Made by a program: the position numbers and the translations under genes. DNA of 64,000 nt from Sipunculus nudus (Eukaryota > Annelida > Sipuncula > Golfingiida > Sipunculidae), in contig CM049315.1 of NCBI GenBank assembly GCA_026874595.1, positions 62,123,389 to 62,187,388 of the forward strand, written 5' to 3'. This document shows positions 37,690 through 51,364 of the stretch, in pieces (position 1 is the first letter of the stretch; each line of letters begins with the position of its first letter). Below the pieces are notes generated by a model. That model worked only from the letters and a program-made list of their open reading frames with translations. It searched no databases and was not told where the DNA came from.

Positions 37690-38165
37690 AACGGCGCGGT
37701 TGTTAAAGCACTCGGAGTTCTAATATAAACTGCTAAATAATTATTTGCCTCTAAATCAAATTTTATTTAAAAGGAATCTAAAGGACACTGATAAGTGTTC
37801 ATATTGTATAAAAAGTATTGAATCAGTACAAAATCTATTTTATGAATGTAGTAAAGCCACTTCTCTTTAAAATAGAATTTTTAAATATTTTTCTGGCAGC
37901 AAAGTAACATTACCAGAATGGGAACTTCATGTTGCATTGTTTGGTTGTGTACCTGTTAATAAGGATAATCTGTTAGTTAACCAAATTTTGCTTGTAATGA
38001 GAATAATATTGTATAAAAATCGTGAATCAACTCATGGAAATTTAGAAAGAGCAGTTGTACAGCTGCTCCATAAATATTTACAATACTTGAAAAATATATA
38101 AATGATAGAGAATAGAATTGCAAGAAGACATAACATATTAGAATTTCATCAAGAAAATTGGGACC
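37690..38165 (+). pseudogene. C-terminal fragment of an L1-like LINE ORF2
   Basis: Near 37780 the plus strand reads LKDTDKCSYCIKSIESVQN followed by LFYECSKATSL, a C-x2-C...E-x-(3)-LF-x-EC zinc-knuckle of LINE ORF2 tails. After a stop, WELHVALFGCVPVNKDN and LLVNQILLVMRIILYKNR continue to about 38100. Only the tail is present, so this is a dead 5'-truncated copy. The A-rich end and target duplication could not be placed. Confidence 0.7.
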
Positions 38166-39264
38166 TGTTTTAAATCATTTATAAAGAATATTAATATATT
38201 TTTTCTTAGTTGAAATATGAACGTTTTAAGTACAAGCTTTCTAAACCTATATGTGGTTGTAAGTGTAGTTTGTGTATTTTCCATGTTTTGTAAATTTATG
38301 TTTCCATGTTTTTCCATGTATGTTTTGTAAACTAGCAATATGTGAAACAGTAAAAAAAAGCACTCGGAACACCTCGGCCGAATCCGTTGGGTTCTAGCCT
38401 CGGATGAATATATATTGGCAGCCGCCCAGTAAAGTATTCCCGCAAGGCAAGGTCAGACAATGAAATTTGCAGGAGAGGAAGCCAAGCATATCTTCATCAA
38501 TGAAGACCTAACCAAGACAAGACATGTTTAAATTTGCAAGAAATTTAAAAAAGAGGATCTAATAAATGACTGTTGGACCTCTGATGGAAATATTTAAATC
38601 AGACATATAAGAGCCAGAGTACACACGTTCATCCACCCGCGTGCGTTGAAAACATAGGTAGACGACTTAAGAGCATCATGTACAACTGGAATTTGTCACT
38701 TCAACTCCAGTTAATTAACAATAAAATATATTACTTTGAATATTCACATTGTATTAAGTTTTAACATATTATACCGTATATATGTGCATGCGTATACATA
38801 TGTGTGTATGTGCATGTATATGTGTATTTCTGAATATGTAATTATGTGGGTATATTAGCACACGTGTGTGGTTATATGTATGGTAATACATGAATCTATT
38901 TACATATGTGTGTTCTCAGCGGGGCCAATCAACACCTGGCGCCACTCCATATGCACAATTTTGATACCTACTCCTATGCTGATACCTACTTCTATACCTA
39001 TTCGGAGTCTTCCAAATTTTATACATCCATTTGGTTTTCTTCTTGCATACTATCCAAAACACATTTTTCCATAAAACGACTTCCAAAAGATATTATTCTT
39101 TTTTTTCCCTATACGATGTACATCTCTTTCTTCTCAAGCATCATCGATCGACATATTTATATTTTCCATATTATTATATCAGTCATTGACCGATCTCGTG
39201 GTTTTATGGGAAACAGCGGCGATACTGCCTGTGTATTTGACCTTTTTTCTCACATATCCCACAC
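38166..39264. other. no recognised gene; 5' side of LINE copy 2
   Basis: A TG-rich stretch at 38770-38890 precedes the LINE ORF2 start. A 131-codon ORF at 38906-39301 overlaps the LINE start in another frame and shows no ORF1 features (no coiled coil, no RRM). ORF1 appears absent, so this LINE is 5'-truncated or its leader is unrecognised. Confidence 0.45.
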
Positions 39265-42200
39265 ATGGCAGACAATTTTGAAGTTTATTCTCAAAATGTA
39301 AGAGGACTTAGAAATAAGTTAAAACGGACCAAAGTTTTTCAGTGGTTTCAAGCCCAGCGGCCGGGCTTGATATTTCTCAAAGAAACACACAGTTCAGTTA
39401 AATGTGATCAAATATGGGAAGCTAAATGGGATGTCAAAAATATTATTTGCACAAGGCACCACTATGAGCATAGGAGTCGCCATTCTGTTTCCACACATAT
39501 ATGATACAATTATAAACAATACTAACATAGATTAAAATGGAAGGTACATAGCACTGGACTGTACCAGGGAAGATGTGAATTTCCTTTTCCTGAATGTATA
39601 TATGCCGACCAAACACTATACACACCACAATGTATTCTCTCTTCAGATATATTGTCTATACTGGATTTGTATTGCGATAAGAATATAATCTTAGGGGGTG
39701 ATTTCAATATAACATTTAATCCGGAACTTGACAAAAGCGGAGGATCTGATGAACCACAATCTCCATACAGAAACTTAGTTAATACTTTTCTTGAAGATTC
39801 TGATTTTATTGATGTATGGCGAACTTTTCATCCATACAAGAAAATACAGAAAAACTCCTTTAATTCTTAGCAGACTTGAATACTGGTTTATGCCAGCGAT
39901 ATAATACCAGCGATATGCACGGATCATAGTCTAATTTCTCCTTAATTAAGTATGACTGAAGCATCTAAAAGGGGCCCGGGTTTTTGAAAATTTAATAACA
40001 CATTGTTAAATGATGTAGAATTCTGTGAGGGGATCAGGTCACTTGAAAAGAGAATATAGAGATATAGATTTGAGCCAAATAAATATCTTGTATGGAACAC
40101 ATTAAAATGTATCATACGCGGTTTTTCAATCAAATACTCAAAACAGAAATATAAAAAGGCCCGTCAAAAGCAGATTCAATTGGAAACTGAGATACGCCGT
40201 TTGTCACACACTCTTGATAGCAGTCAAAACCCACAAAATCTTAACCGATTAGAAACTTTAAGACAGAACTAGAGCAAATATACGAACAAAGGCCAGAGGT
40301 GCAATTATGAGATCACGCATTCGATGGTGCGAGGAAGGCGAAAAAAAATACAAAATACTTCGCCACGGATGTAGAAGTTATAAACAAAACAAAATAACTA
40401 AATTACAACTTTTCGAGGTACAGTTACAGAGGAAGAAACAATTCTTCAAGAATGCCAAAGTTTCTTTGCGAATTTATATAAATCTTTTGACCCTTATGTT
40501 GACGATAGTGATTTTCTATTTAAACAGGCAGAAATACCTAAACTTACTGAGGAAGATCGACTTCTATTAGATTCTGAAATAACAAATGAAGAATGTTCAA
40601 CAGCCTTAAATCAAATGTAAAATGGAAAAAAGCCTGGACTAGATGGATCAACCACTGAATTCTATAATTTTTTTCTGGGATGTATTAAAATATCCATTAA
40701 TAGATTCACTTCAATATTCTTTTCAGCAGGGCACTTTATCAGTTGAACAAAGAAGGGCAGTCATATCACTAATACCGAAAAAAGGCAAAGAAAGAACATA
40801 TATAAAAAACTGGAGACCTATTCCTCTTCTTAGTGTTGATTATAAAATAATCACTAAAGCCTTAGCAAATAGAATGAAACCAATAATGTCTACTTTAGTG
40901 CACAGCGATCAAACAGGATTTATAAAAGATAGCTATACATTGGTGAAAACATTTGCATTATAAAAGATGTGATGCACTTCTCAGAACTAGAAAATATATC
41001 AAATATCTTGTTGCATATCGACTATGAAAAGGCTTTCGATACCTTAGAATGGGGTTATAATAAAAAACAATGACAGCATATAACATCGGGGTCTTATTTA
41101 TACGTTAGATTGAAATTATTTACAAAGATATAACCACATATATTATTAATAATGGAAACCTGGCGAAACCGTTTAGCCTATAGAGAGGTGTCAGACAAGG
41201 TTGCCCACTTTCACCTTTTCTCTTCGTGCTGGCCGTCGAGCTTTTTCTATTCATGTCAGAAATAATGCAAACATGACACCACCTGTTTCTTAAGAGACGA
41301 ATTGGCTGGAAAACAGCTGTTATCATCATTAAAACTGTTTGAAGTGTGCTCGGGACTTAAAACTTATTTAGACAAAACTGAGGCAAGATAGATAGGTGAT
41401 GCAGTTGGGACAGAAGATGGAGACTTGCCAGTAAGATAGTGCAGGGGTGACTTCAAAGTGTTAGGAATTATATTTAATGATACACAATAAAAATGGTTGA
41501 ACTTAATTTTAATGATAAATTAAAAGATCTAGAAAACACCTTCAAAATATGGAGAACAAGAAAGTTGACATTGAAGGGACGTATACTTGTAATGAAATCT
41601 TTAGCGATTTCTAAATTAATATTACCTATGACTGTTCTCTACACTCCAACTCACATTCTAAAATATGCCCTGGGGTTAATAAATCGATTTATATGGAGTG
41701 AAAAACCTGCAAAAATAAAACACACTGTTTTGATATCTCCTATAGATAAAGGTGACCTTAACTCTCCAGATCTATTGACACATAATGAATCGTTGAAATT
41801 AATTTGGATTAAAAGTAATTTACAATCACGTACTGCTAGATGGAAAACTATGCTGGATTTCTTCTTCAATACAATTCCCATGAGTCTAAAAGATATAATT
41901 AACAGTCGGTGTGATATGTCCCTGCCAGAACATCTGCTATTAATTACAGAGACGTATTCAATATTTTGACCAAACTGAAAAAAAATATTCCAGCCCACTT
42001 CTAAAGAAGACGTCATGAAAGAAACAATATGGTTTATTAACAACATAAATATAGATGGTAGATCTGTTTTGTTCCCAAGGTGGTACAAAGCTGGAATAAA
42101 ACTACTGAGGGACATCATAGATGAGAAAGGTTTCTTACTTTCTACTAGTGCATTGAAAGATAAATTTGGGATCGAGGTCAACTACCTTACATTCCATGGA

Positions 42201-42361
42201 TTAAAATGTTCTTTTTTAATGTCATGGAAAAACCTACTTCGCAGTGATAAAATTTTGTGTACAATAGAAGATTAAATATTAAATTTAAAAATCCCCGGAG
42301 ACATCAATTCCATAAATAAATTGTCATGCAAACATTAAGCAGATGGTTAATTCTTTTAAAA
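39265..42361 (+). pseudogene. LINE copy 2 ORF2: endonuclease and reverse transcriptase, broken
   Basis: The start MADNFEVYSQNVRGLRNK opens an L1-type endonuclease. FLKETHS, LGGDFNI (39690) and CTDHSLIS (39905) mark its active-site blocks. Reverse transcriptase blocks follow: KPGLDGSTTEFY near 40630, WRPIPLLSVDYK, HSDQTGFIKD, HIDYEKAFDTLEW (first catalytic Asp present) and RGVRQGCPLSPFLF. The stretch that should hold YADD is missing: the sequence passes from VRNNAN to DTTCFLRDE, implying a deletion of roughly 50 bp. Many frameshifts and stops are scattered through it. It is older and more decayed than the LINE at 6890. Confidence 0.88.
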
Positions 42362-42365
42362 CATG

Positions 42366-43401
42366 CCACTCAAAAAAAACAGAATGGTTGAATCAACCAA
42401 AAAATTGGTTGATTCCAACCAATTTAATTGGTCAAAATATGTCCAAACAATTTATTGTTTAAAACAACCAATTTAATTTGGTCGTAATCAAACAACAGGT
42501 ATCGGTCAAATCAACCTATATATTGGTCAGAGCAACCAACACAGCTGATCATTTAAACCAACAAAATTGGTCAGTTTGACCAAAATAATTTGGTTATTCT
42601 TAACCAATGTACTTTGGTGAGGTCAACCAAATCAAATCGGTTAAATCAAATAATAAATTGGTCACATGAACCAATTCACATTTATATGTGCACTACTACT
42701 TTCAGTCCCCTTTTCAGTTGTTTTATACTTCAGATTGATTGGGAGTCTTCTTATAAATCACTCTTTAGTTTCGGGTTACTCTGGTGTGTGTTTCAAGGGT
42801 AAATACAAATTCCGCCCGATGGAATCGAACCTATGACCGCTCGCGTAGAAGCCAGACGTTTAGCCCCTCAGCCAGTGAAGCTTGCATCTCTTGTGTCTGA
42901 TCTGGAGCAGTTTTGTGTCTGATGTTAAAACAGACCAATCGGTTTGGTCAGTGCTTGACCAATCAGTTCGTAAAATAACCAATATGTTGATAAAATTAAC
43001 CAATATTTAAGTCAACCAAAAAAACTGGTTAAATATATGCAACCAAACGGTCGACCAATAAAAAATTGGTTAGAATGACCAATGAGTTTGGTTACAAGTT
43101 GCTTGAAATTACCAATGTGTTGGTTAAATCAACCAATATCATCTCAAACAACCAAATTGGTCATATATGTGTGCTAAAGTAACCAATATTTTGGTTATCA
43201 ATTGACCAATAAATTGGTTAAACCTACATACAGTATGTTTATTCTGTTAACCAATTAAAATTGGTCAAAACAACCAACTGGTTTGGTTAGTACTTTAACA
43301 ATGCATTGGTTAAGATAAACATTATCTTGGTGAAAACAACCAAAACTGGCTTAACCAATTAAATTGGTTATATATTTAACCAAACTGTTTTTTTTTGAGT
43401 G
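42366..43401. mobile_element. 1.04-kb ACCAATT/AATTGGT-motif element, CATG duplication
   Basis: Ends: CACTCAAAAAAAACAG at 42367 and, at the right end, its near complement CTGTTTTTTTTTGAGTG. CATG flanks both sides (42362-42365 and 43402-43405), and removing the element plus one CATG restores the LINE reading frame. The interior is packed with dozens of ACCAATTTAATTGGT-type half and full palindromes every 20-30 bp. There is no coding region. A tRNA-like insertion sits at 42812-42882. Confidence 0.85.
42812..42882 (-). repeat. tRNA-like (SINE head) sequence
   Basis: On the minus strand TGGCTGAGGGGCT (A-box-like) and GGTTCGATTCC (perfect B box) are about 31 bp apart with a tRNA-like anticodon-arm region between them (CGTCTGGCTTCTACGCGAGC). 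The acceptor stem does not pair convincingly, so a tRNA-derived SINE promoter is more likely than a functional tRNA. The insertion occupies roughly 42690-42950 within the ACCAATT-motif element. Confidence 0.6.
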
Positions 43402-43432
43402 CATGAATACCCCTCGGCAGTACAGAAATGGA

Positions 43433-43770
43433 TAGGGTAGGAGCCCACGTTCCATCCAAGGTTTGATGCCACAGGGAGTTAGTATGGACCCCTTGAAACA
43501 TCACCAGGTAGGTAGTAGAGTTGAATTATGGTATCACTTTCTTGCTGCAGCATGTTAATAATGGGCAGTACCGCGACCCATAAATTGGTCACAATTAAAG
43601 GGCTGGGGTTGCTAATTAGAGATCTTCTTACCCATTATTGATCTAAAGTCATAACTATGGTATCAATTTATAGCTAACACATATCTCCAAGATCAATGAT
43701 GTATGAGTAATTGATTTCTACCAATACCCTGATGTGACCTTGGGGTCTGGAATTTGACATTTTTAGCATG
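43433..43770 (+). repeat. left inverted repeat of the 17-kb element
   Basis: This is the plus-strand counterpart of 60248-60626. Strongest matches are at 43453-43475, 43500-43545 and 43565-43590; identity drops inward after about 43700. Confidence 0.75.
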
Positions 43771-45660
43771 TGTTATTACTATTGATTTACAGTTGTTCTT
43801 ATTTCTGTTCTTGTTGTTGTTTAATGCCAATTGTTTTCATATTTTTTGTGAAACTTGAAACTTTTAGTACATCAAACAATAAATCCTATTATAATATTAT
43901 AGTACCTTGCATTGCTTTTCCTGATATGATTTATATGTACCTTAACATGTATCCATGTAATATATAGCAGGCGGATACATGACTCTCCAGATTTATTTTC
44001 GTCCTTTCTCATTTTCAGTTATTTAGATGTTTCAATTATAATAGGCCCTACTTATATTCCATTTATCAATTCAAAATTGAGTACATGTATGACCCTACTT
44101 GCTCACTGGATTAAATAAATTGTGCCAAAGAGGTAAGAATTCATCAGTCAAATGACATGTCATCTCAAGAGAGGTACTGGAAAATAGACCTTTAATAAAT
44201 AAAGAAAAAATGTACATTGATTTTTTTAGCAAACTAGAAATGCTAAATTTGTATTGGTAGGTATAATGTAGTTGGAGTGTCCATTTGGCTTTCCATACAA
44301 AACATTTTAGCATTTATGTGATGACTAGCTCTCTAAAGCTGTCAACTACACTTGATTGGGTTAACTGTGCAGTGAAGATTCACTATTTCCAGTAATCTGG
44401 TAAGTTTAATTTACTCTGTTAGATAGTTAAGTTTGTTTTAATAGTAGAGGATAAATTGGAATGGGTCACTTTATCATCTTCTTGCTCAAAAAGGTTAAAA
44501 CCAATGCCCTTGACCAATGTTGCCAAGTGCATATGGCTTGGAGGTCATGGCTAGCTACATGTAGTAAAACTATGCATAGGCCTCTATAAAAAATTAATGC
44601 TGAGAATCAAGCATTAATTATACAGTAATCAGTGAAATGTTTCTATTTGATAATATAAATTCTTATAAGACTATCTATGAACAATTTCTCACAAGATAAG
44701 ATGTCACATAGGCTTGTAACTAAAACCTTTAGTTCATAAGCTTACATGGGGATCGCCTGTCTGATGGTAAAACTACGGACGGCGATATCAGACATCATGT
44801 ACCGTAATAACAAACTTAAACATTTCAGATATAATTAACAAATTTAAAGTTATATTACAGGAAGTAAATGTTTAAAAAACTTGGTATATTTAATTATTGT
44901 TTTCTTGATGATGTGTCTCTCACTCTCAGTTTGTTAGCAGGTATGTAGGCCTACACTCGCTCAACAAGGAGGTGTGAACCTGCTATAAGAACTTATTGCA
45001 GTTGATAAGACTAAGTCATTGCTGATGGGAGAATTGGTGCTTATGTCAAACATCTGATCTGGTCACTAAGTAAAGATTTAGCTCGAGGCATACATAACAA
45101 AACTTGTCATTCAATTTGTTCTTTTAATATAATTTATATTCAAAATAGACAAATACATGGTTTATGCTTATCTATACAATAATGTTTACCTACTGTTAGT
45201 GATATCTTACTCTGTACTTATTGGTTGACACAATGTATTTTTCAGATTACTACAAAAGGTTGCTGTTTAAAGAAGATGTTGACAATTGGGTTTAACATCT
45301 GAAGTTGATGATTTTCAACCTTAAAGACTTGCTATAAATCTACCAGGTAGTGAAATAATTGTGTTCATGATGATTACATTTGCTAGAAGCTATGCAAACT
45401 GTCTGTAGATAAATGATCAAATGATGTGAAATATTCAGACAAAAAAGCTCTCAAGTTTAAGTGTTTTTAACCTACTACCCTGCTATGTGAGTACACTATG
45501 CTGATATTTTCTAAATAATTCGGAAAAGTTTAAACAGGCCTTCAGCACAGCAAGCAAATTCAACTAATTTCGACGCAGTAACACGTCTTCATTCTTGAAC
45601 TGAAATTCTATTATTTTCTAAATAAGGTCTATTTGCCATATTCATTTTCAGTTAATTAAA
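43771..45660. other. leader region of the element, no gene recognised
   Basis: AT-rich sequence between the left inverted repeat and the first coding block. A possible splice acceptor TTCATTTTCAG lies at 45641-45651, just before the ATG at 45661, so a non-coding first exon may be present. Nothing else is supported. Confidence 0.45.
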
Positions 45661-45958
45661 ATGGAAACTGCTCTTGATGAAGATAGCAGTGTGGCTCTGC
45701 TACCACCAAAGAGACAGAAGAGAACCAATTTAACATGTGTGTTATCTGTAAAAAGGTCACCAATGAAGCAATAAGGTCAGCAAAGAGCACCTCTATAGAA
45801 ACCTTTGTCAATGCTGTGAGGCAAAGAGAAGATGATGTCTATGATCGACTACATTCCGACTTAGACACATTTAATAGTATGGATATAAAATGGCATCATT
45901 CATGTTATTCTAGTATTACAAGTCAGCAAAACTTGAAATTTGCGAAAGGAGGAGACTA
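45661..45958 (+). pseudogene. fossil gene part 1: basic N terminus and Cys/His module 1
   Basis: The ATG at 45661 gives METALDEDSSVALLPPKRQK, with a basic cluster that could be a nuclear signal. A one-base shift near 45735 leads to CVICKKVTNEA, VRQREDDVYDRLHSDLD, and KWHHSCYSSITSQQNLKF. C-x2-C followed ~55 residues later by H-x2-C-Y is a plausible zinc site, and module 2 at 54732 has the same C-IC...YH-x-SC-x-x-Y layout. The block stops at TAG 45957, which is also the start of the nested element's target duplication. Confidence 0.78.
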
Positions 45959-45962
45959 GCCT

Positions 45963-47300
45963 TGTTGCAACCACTATTGTAATAACGTTCACTATTGTAA
46001 TAATTATTACAATAGTGCTTAGTAAGGGCCAGTTTTTGCCAACCACTATTGTCATAACGGTCACTATTGTAATAATTATTACAATAGTGGTCGAAATGCA
46101 ACCACTATTGAAATAATTTTTTTATTACAATAGTGGTTGATGTTGCAGGCGGAAATTTTTCCTAGATTTGTCGAGATTCTTCCAAATAAATGACATACAA
46201 TTCATACTCTGTCTCCCCAAAAACGCGTCAGTATTTCATATGTTTTTACATTAGTGAACTTTATTACATTAGTGACCGTGTCGAGAAACCACTACTGTAA
46301 TATCGGTCACTATTGTAATAAAAAATAGCCGCCACCTTTATTTCACCACTGAAGAAATAATTCTATCGTCGTTCATCTTGAAATGCTGCAGAATTGCAGT
46401 ATTCCAAACTTTATAATCCACTCTTACATCATAACTTATAGTAATTTTGAAATTTATTACAATAGTGAACGTGTCGAGCAACCACTATTGTAATAACGGT
46501 CACTATTGTAATAAAAAATAGCCGATACTTTCATCTCATACCCTCATATTTCATAAATGCCTCCATCTTTTTTATATTTGTGTTCAAGTGTTAAATGCTG
46601 GGGATTTAAAGTATTCCAAACGTTGTAATCCATCCGTACTTAATTAATTATACTATAACGAAATTTATTACAATAGTGACCGTGTCGAGCAAGCACTATT
46701 GTAATATCGGTCACTATTGTAATAAAAAATAGCCCCACTGTTATCTCTAAACTGAAGAATTTTTCCCTCATAGTTCATCTTGAAATGCCACCATCTTTTT
46801 ATATTTGTTTTCAAGTGTGATATGCTGGGGAATTATAGTATTCCAAACGTTGTAATCCATCCTTACTTAATTAATTATACCTAATACGAAATTTATTACA
46901 ATAGTGAACGTTATTACAATAGTGACCGTGTCGAGTAACCACTATTGTAATAACGGTCTCTATTGTAATAAAAATAGCCGCCACGTTTATCTCACCACTG
47001 AAGAAATAATTTCCTTCATAGTATGTCTTGAAATGTCACCATCTTTTTATATTTTTGTTCAAGTGTGATATGCTGGGGAATTATAGTATTCTAAATGTTG
47101 TAATCCATTCTAACTTAATTAATTATACCTAATACGAAATTTATAACAATAGTGAACGTTATTACAATAATGACCGTGTCGAGCAACCACTATTGTAATA
47201 ACGGTCACTATTGTAATAAAAATAGCCGCCACGTTTATCTCACCACTGAAGAAATAATTTTTCCTTATCTTGTATCTTGAAATTCCACTTATATTTCATA
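45963..47300 (+). repeat. left motif-array inverted repeat
   Basis: The 14-mer CACTATTGTAATAA and its complement occur more than twenty times, often back to back to make a 28-bp palindrome (45990-46018) or spaced by ACGGT/ACGTT. Larger units starting near 46287, 46483, 46690, 46939 and 47188 (spacing 196-249 bp) each carry ATAGCCGCCAC, CACCACTGAAGAAATAATT and GTATTCCAAACGTTGTAATCC or variants of these. Confidence 0.9.
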
Positions 47301-47483
47301 TTTGTGCAAAATATTTCTTGCACCATGGACTCCATACATTATTACTCTGATATGTAAAATCACATCTCTACCCGTTCCCTTTCACAACGTGATGAAGATT
47401 CCTGTGCGCCTTGAAAGCCCGGATTAATAAATTAGTTAGTCTATAGAATTTATTTATTTTCTTATATATATATATATATATAT

Positions 47484-47545
<62 letters not shown>

Positions 47546-49470
47546 GCATTGCTTCACTCATTAAATTTGCCGCAACTGCCTTACTCACCAATATTATGAC
47601 GTCATGTCACGGGTCGCTTGGTACAAAATTGGAGAATTACCCTCATTCTTAAATATCTCAAGACATCTAGCATGGATTGCTCCAAAAATCAAGTTGACCG
47701 AAGATCTTGGATAGTGTGGTCATACACCGGAAACTTGTGGCGCCACCTATTATCCTTTTCTTGTTTTCGTGCCATATAATACCCCTATCAGTGCCACTTG
47801 ACAGTACTGTAATGATTATAAGTAAAAAAGAAATAGACAGATTTCTATTATATTATTTATATACATAGATATGGATTATGGGATGATGTATATTTAAAAT
47901 GGGGTCATGACCTTTCCTATGAGAGTTGCCTTGACCTTGAGTATTGCTATATATGGCGACAATCACATAAAATCATAAATATCTCCATACGTGATGCATG
48001 GAATGGTTCAAAAATCAAGTTGACCAAAGATTTTGGATAGTTTTGTCTTCTGCGGAAGATTATTGGCGCCATCTTCTGTCCTTTTCTTGTTTTCGTGCCG
48101 TTAATATCCCATCAATTCCACTTTGCAGTTCTGTAAGCATTAAACGTATAACAACTAATGCATGGCCAGATTGGAATGAAATTGTTCATGTTCATTGACC
48201 TGGGATTCCTCCATTTTATATTAAAGACTGGTGGCGCCATCTGCAATTGTTTTCGTGTTGCGTCCATCCATACATATGTTTTAGGTATAAATTGCTCATA
48301 TCCTAGGAGTGGTTCAATGTGTTTTGCTGCAATTTGGCATGTACATCTATTTTGGAGAGTTTTCTCATCAACAAGACAGGTGACGCCACCTACCGTGTCC
48401 TTTTCAAGGTATAAATTAATTAAACAAAAACGTAATTAAACATATAACACAATAATGGTCATAGCGAATCCTGTACACAGTACACTGTAAAAAATGGAGA
48501 CACGTCTAATGTTTTGTACAATACACCAGTGTTATATTTGAATACCCACGTGTTTAAAACGTCTGTGTTTATGCAGAAAACACTCAGTCTGGTGTCTACC
48601 GATAGACACAAGACATGCTTTTACCAACATGTTTAAAGGTCCCTTTAAATGGTATAATTCTGTCAAAATAAATCTCAATACATTGTAATAGTTTCAAATT
48701 TGTGTGAATGGACTTTTAAAAAAAATATTTAATGTACATAAACATATTTCAAGCATTATTGTCAGGGGTCAGTACTGAGTTTGACCATATATATTTGCTG
48801 TTAAATAATTTATCGGGGATTCGAGGTATAATAGGTCTTATAATGCCATTCCGTTTATTCATTAATTCATCAGCCCTTATAACATAAGCAGTAAAAACAC
48901 CCGGGTGTTTATAAGCTGCTCGATATAAACACCTGAAAACCGAAGTGGTTTCATGGTTGACGAGGGCCCAGTGCTTGATGAGATCACGTAATACTGTGAG
49001 GCAAGCTGCTGATAAATGCGCGGTTGATTTTAAATGACCAACATATGTTGTTTCAAACTAGTATGTATATAGACATCCAAATATCCAGTGCACTCGAGTT
49101 GTATCTAATGTCATTTAGAATGTCACCATGTGAACACAGATACGTCTTTATTTATCCTAACAATTATTATATGATTATATTTATATTATATTCATATTGC
49201 AAGAAATTACTTTTATTTGTTACTTTCTCAATCTCCCTTATGACAGACATTGTAAAAATGTAAATGTGAAAATTGCCGCCAGGTTGGTTTCAACATTGTT
49301 TTGTTTAACTGCATTTGAGCTATGTGGTGGTATATATTATATATCTATATCATGGAACAAATGACAATCTGGTACGCTTGGCAATTGTACCAGTACAGAT
49401 CGCAATTAGGGACTTTTACTGGTACAAATCCCAATCGCAATCTGTACTATCATACCAGAGTGCCATTTGT

Positions 49471-49553
<83 letters not shown>

Positions 49554-51364
49554 TTACAATTAGAACTACTGTGCAAGATAAATGAATAAAAAAACTATAT
49601 TTTAATATATATGCTGTCTAGCGTTATCGATAAATAATATATTAATTACTAATTACAATGCGTACATGTTTCACAGACACCTCAGCCGTCTTATAAGTTA
49701 TGGGGTTAAAGTTTTCTTGGATGTCTCCAGGCAAACTCCGATATTTCATCCTAAGGATGTAGCTCATTGTATCTGCATGTGAACTGACATCAGTGCCATG
49801 CAAGCACAGAATTTTTTTTATTAGACAAAGTGAAATCCCGGGATAACTGGTAGTACCAAAGGCGGACCGGGGGTTGGGGCGTGGCCCTGTGGGCCTACTT
49901 GGCTACGCCCCCTATGATTGGGTTATTATTATCCCCTGCCACCTCCATAGAAAAGTTCAGCGTCCGTTCGTCGTGCCGTCCGTCCGTCACAGATAAGATG
50001 TTAACGGAAAAACGCAAAAAGAATATGAAGTACAGCCACCAAACATGCAGCATTGATACATCTTATCAAGGGCCAAGACATGGATGACCTTGACACATTT
50101 TTAAGATCACAGTGTCGATAATGCTAAAATGATGTTAACACAATAACTGGAAAAGATCTTCAGGTACAGTCACCAAATATGCAGCTGTAATGCTTTAATC
50201 AATGGCTAAGTCAAATTCGAACATAGATCACCTTGGCCCATTTTTCAAGGTCACAGCGGCGTTAATGTTGAAATGATTTTAACGCAAAAACTCAAAAAGA
50301 GTTTCAGTTACAGCCACCAAACTGGCAGCATTGATTTGCCTTATTAAGGGCTAATTCGAGTTCAAATATTGATGACCTTGAAACATTTTTTAAGTTCACA
50401 GAGGCAATGATGAATGAATAAATGTTACGCAATAATTCGAAAAAAAATGAAGCACAATCACAAAATTTGCAGCATTTACCTTCTTCATGAGGGCTAGGTC
50501 ACGTTCGAATATGAATGATGTTGATGCAGTTTTCAAACTCAGAGTAAACTTGGTGGGTGACATTGATACATCTTAAATTTCATATAGGTGCTCACAATTT
50601 TTTCCAGGTATATCAACAACAGGCAGTGGAGGTACTAGATCTGTTCCACAGATCATCTTTTCCCTTATACATTCTCGGTTGACTTAGTTTGTTTTAATTC
50701 TACGACTGCTCAATCTATTTTCTTAGCTAAGGAACACATTTCTATCTTTTTTCATGTCGCAGTGGATTCGATCCTCTTAAGAATCTAATTACAGGTACCA
50801 TACCATCTGTCCTCATTAACTTCAGAAATTGACACGGAAATTTCCCAGCGAGATAGATTTATATATTGTATGTCTTATGGGGGTTTAATTTTTTTCCTCC
50901 AGCATCTCCCCATATCAGGCGAATCTATTGAGTACCCTCAGTCCATTAGGTTTGGCTGGATTCTTCGTTTATTCCCTGATTCGATAAAAGATTTCTAAAT
51001 TATTTACAATATATTTACATTCAATTACAATATATCACAACATAATACGCATTTCTCGCATTCACTTCTGCCGTGTGAGTAAGTTCTCAGGACATTATTT
51101 AGTTAAACATTAAATTACCTTTTAGAATTGCATTTCACTCACAACGAATGTACTTTCCATTAACTGCAATTTTTTAACTACTCGCTTATAATGAATAATG
51201 AGGATAAGATAACACTGCGTTAATCCAGTGTTTTATTATACTGATATAGATAGCAAAATAAAGTTGGCTCAGCGTGGTAAATAAAACATGAAAATTTCAG
51301 ACCACAAAATTATAAAAGAACTCCAATTTTAACATTAAAAAATGGAACGAACTATTTGCCTTTA
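47301..51364. other. core of the 8.77-kb element, no transposase seen
   Basis: Contents: a (TA)n(GA)n tract at 47460-47545; direct repeats at about 47640-47770 and 47945-48100, both with AAAAATCAAGTTGACC, a GGCGCCA core and CCTTTTCTTGTTTTCGTGCC; related GGTGGCGCCATCTGCAA at 48230; an (AT)n tract at 49478-49551; and a ~125-bp tandem array at about 49975-50560 (units with CAGCCACCAAAC, GCAGCATTGAT and GATGACCTTG). The small ORFs have no recognised domains. Confidence 0.55.

Noticed and set aside
38906-39301. 131-codon ORF as a possible LINE ORF1
   Set aside because: No coiled coil, RRM or zinc knuckle, and it overlaps the ORF2 start in another frame.
42812-42882. Functional tRNA gene
   Set aside because: A and B boxes are present, but the acceptor stem does not pair and it sits in a transposon; a SINE head fits better.
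49315-49563. ORF ending in a long IY repeat
   Set aside because: The repeat is the (AT)n microsatellite read as codons.
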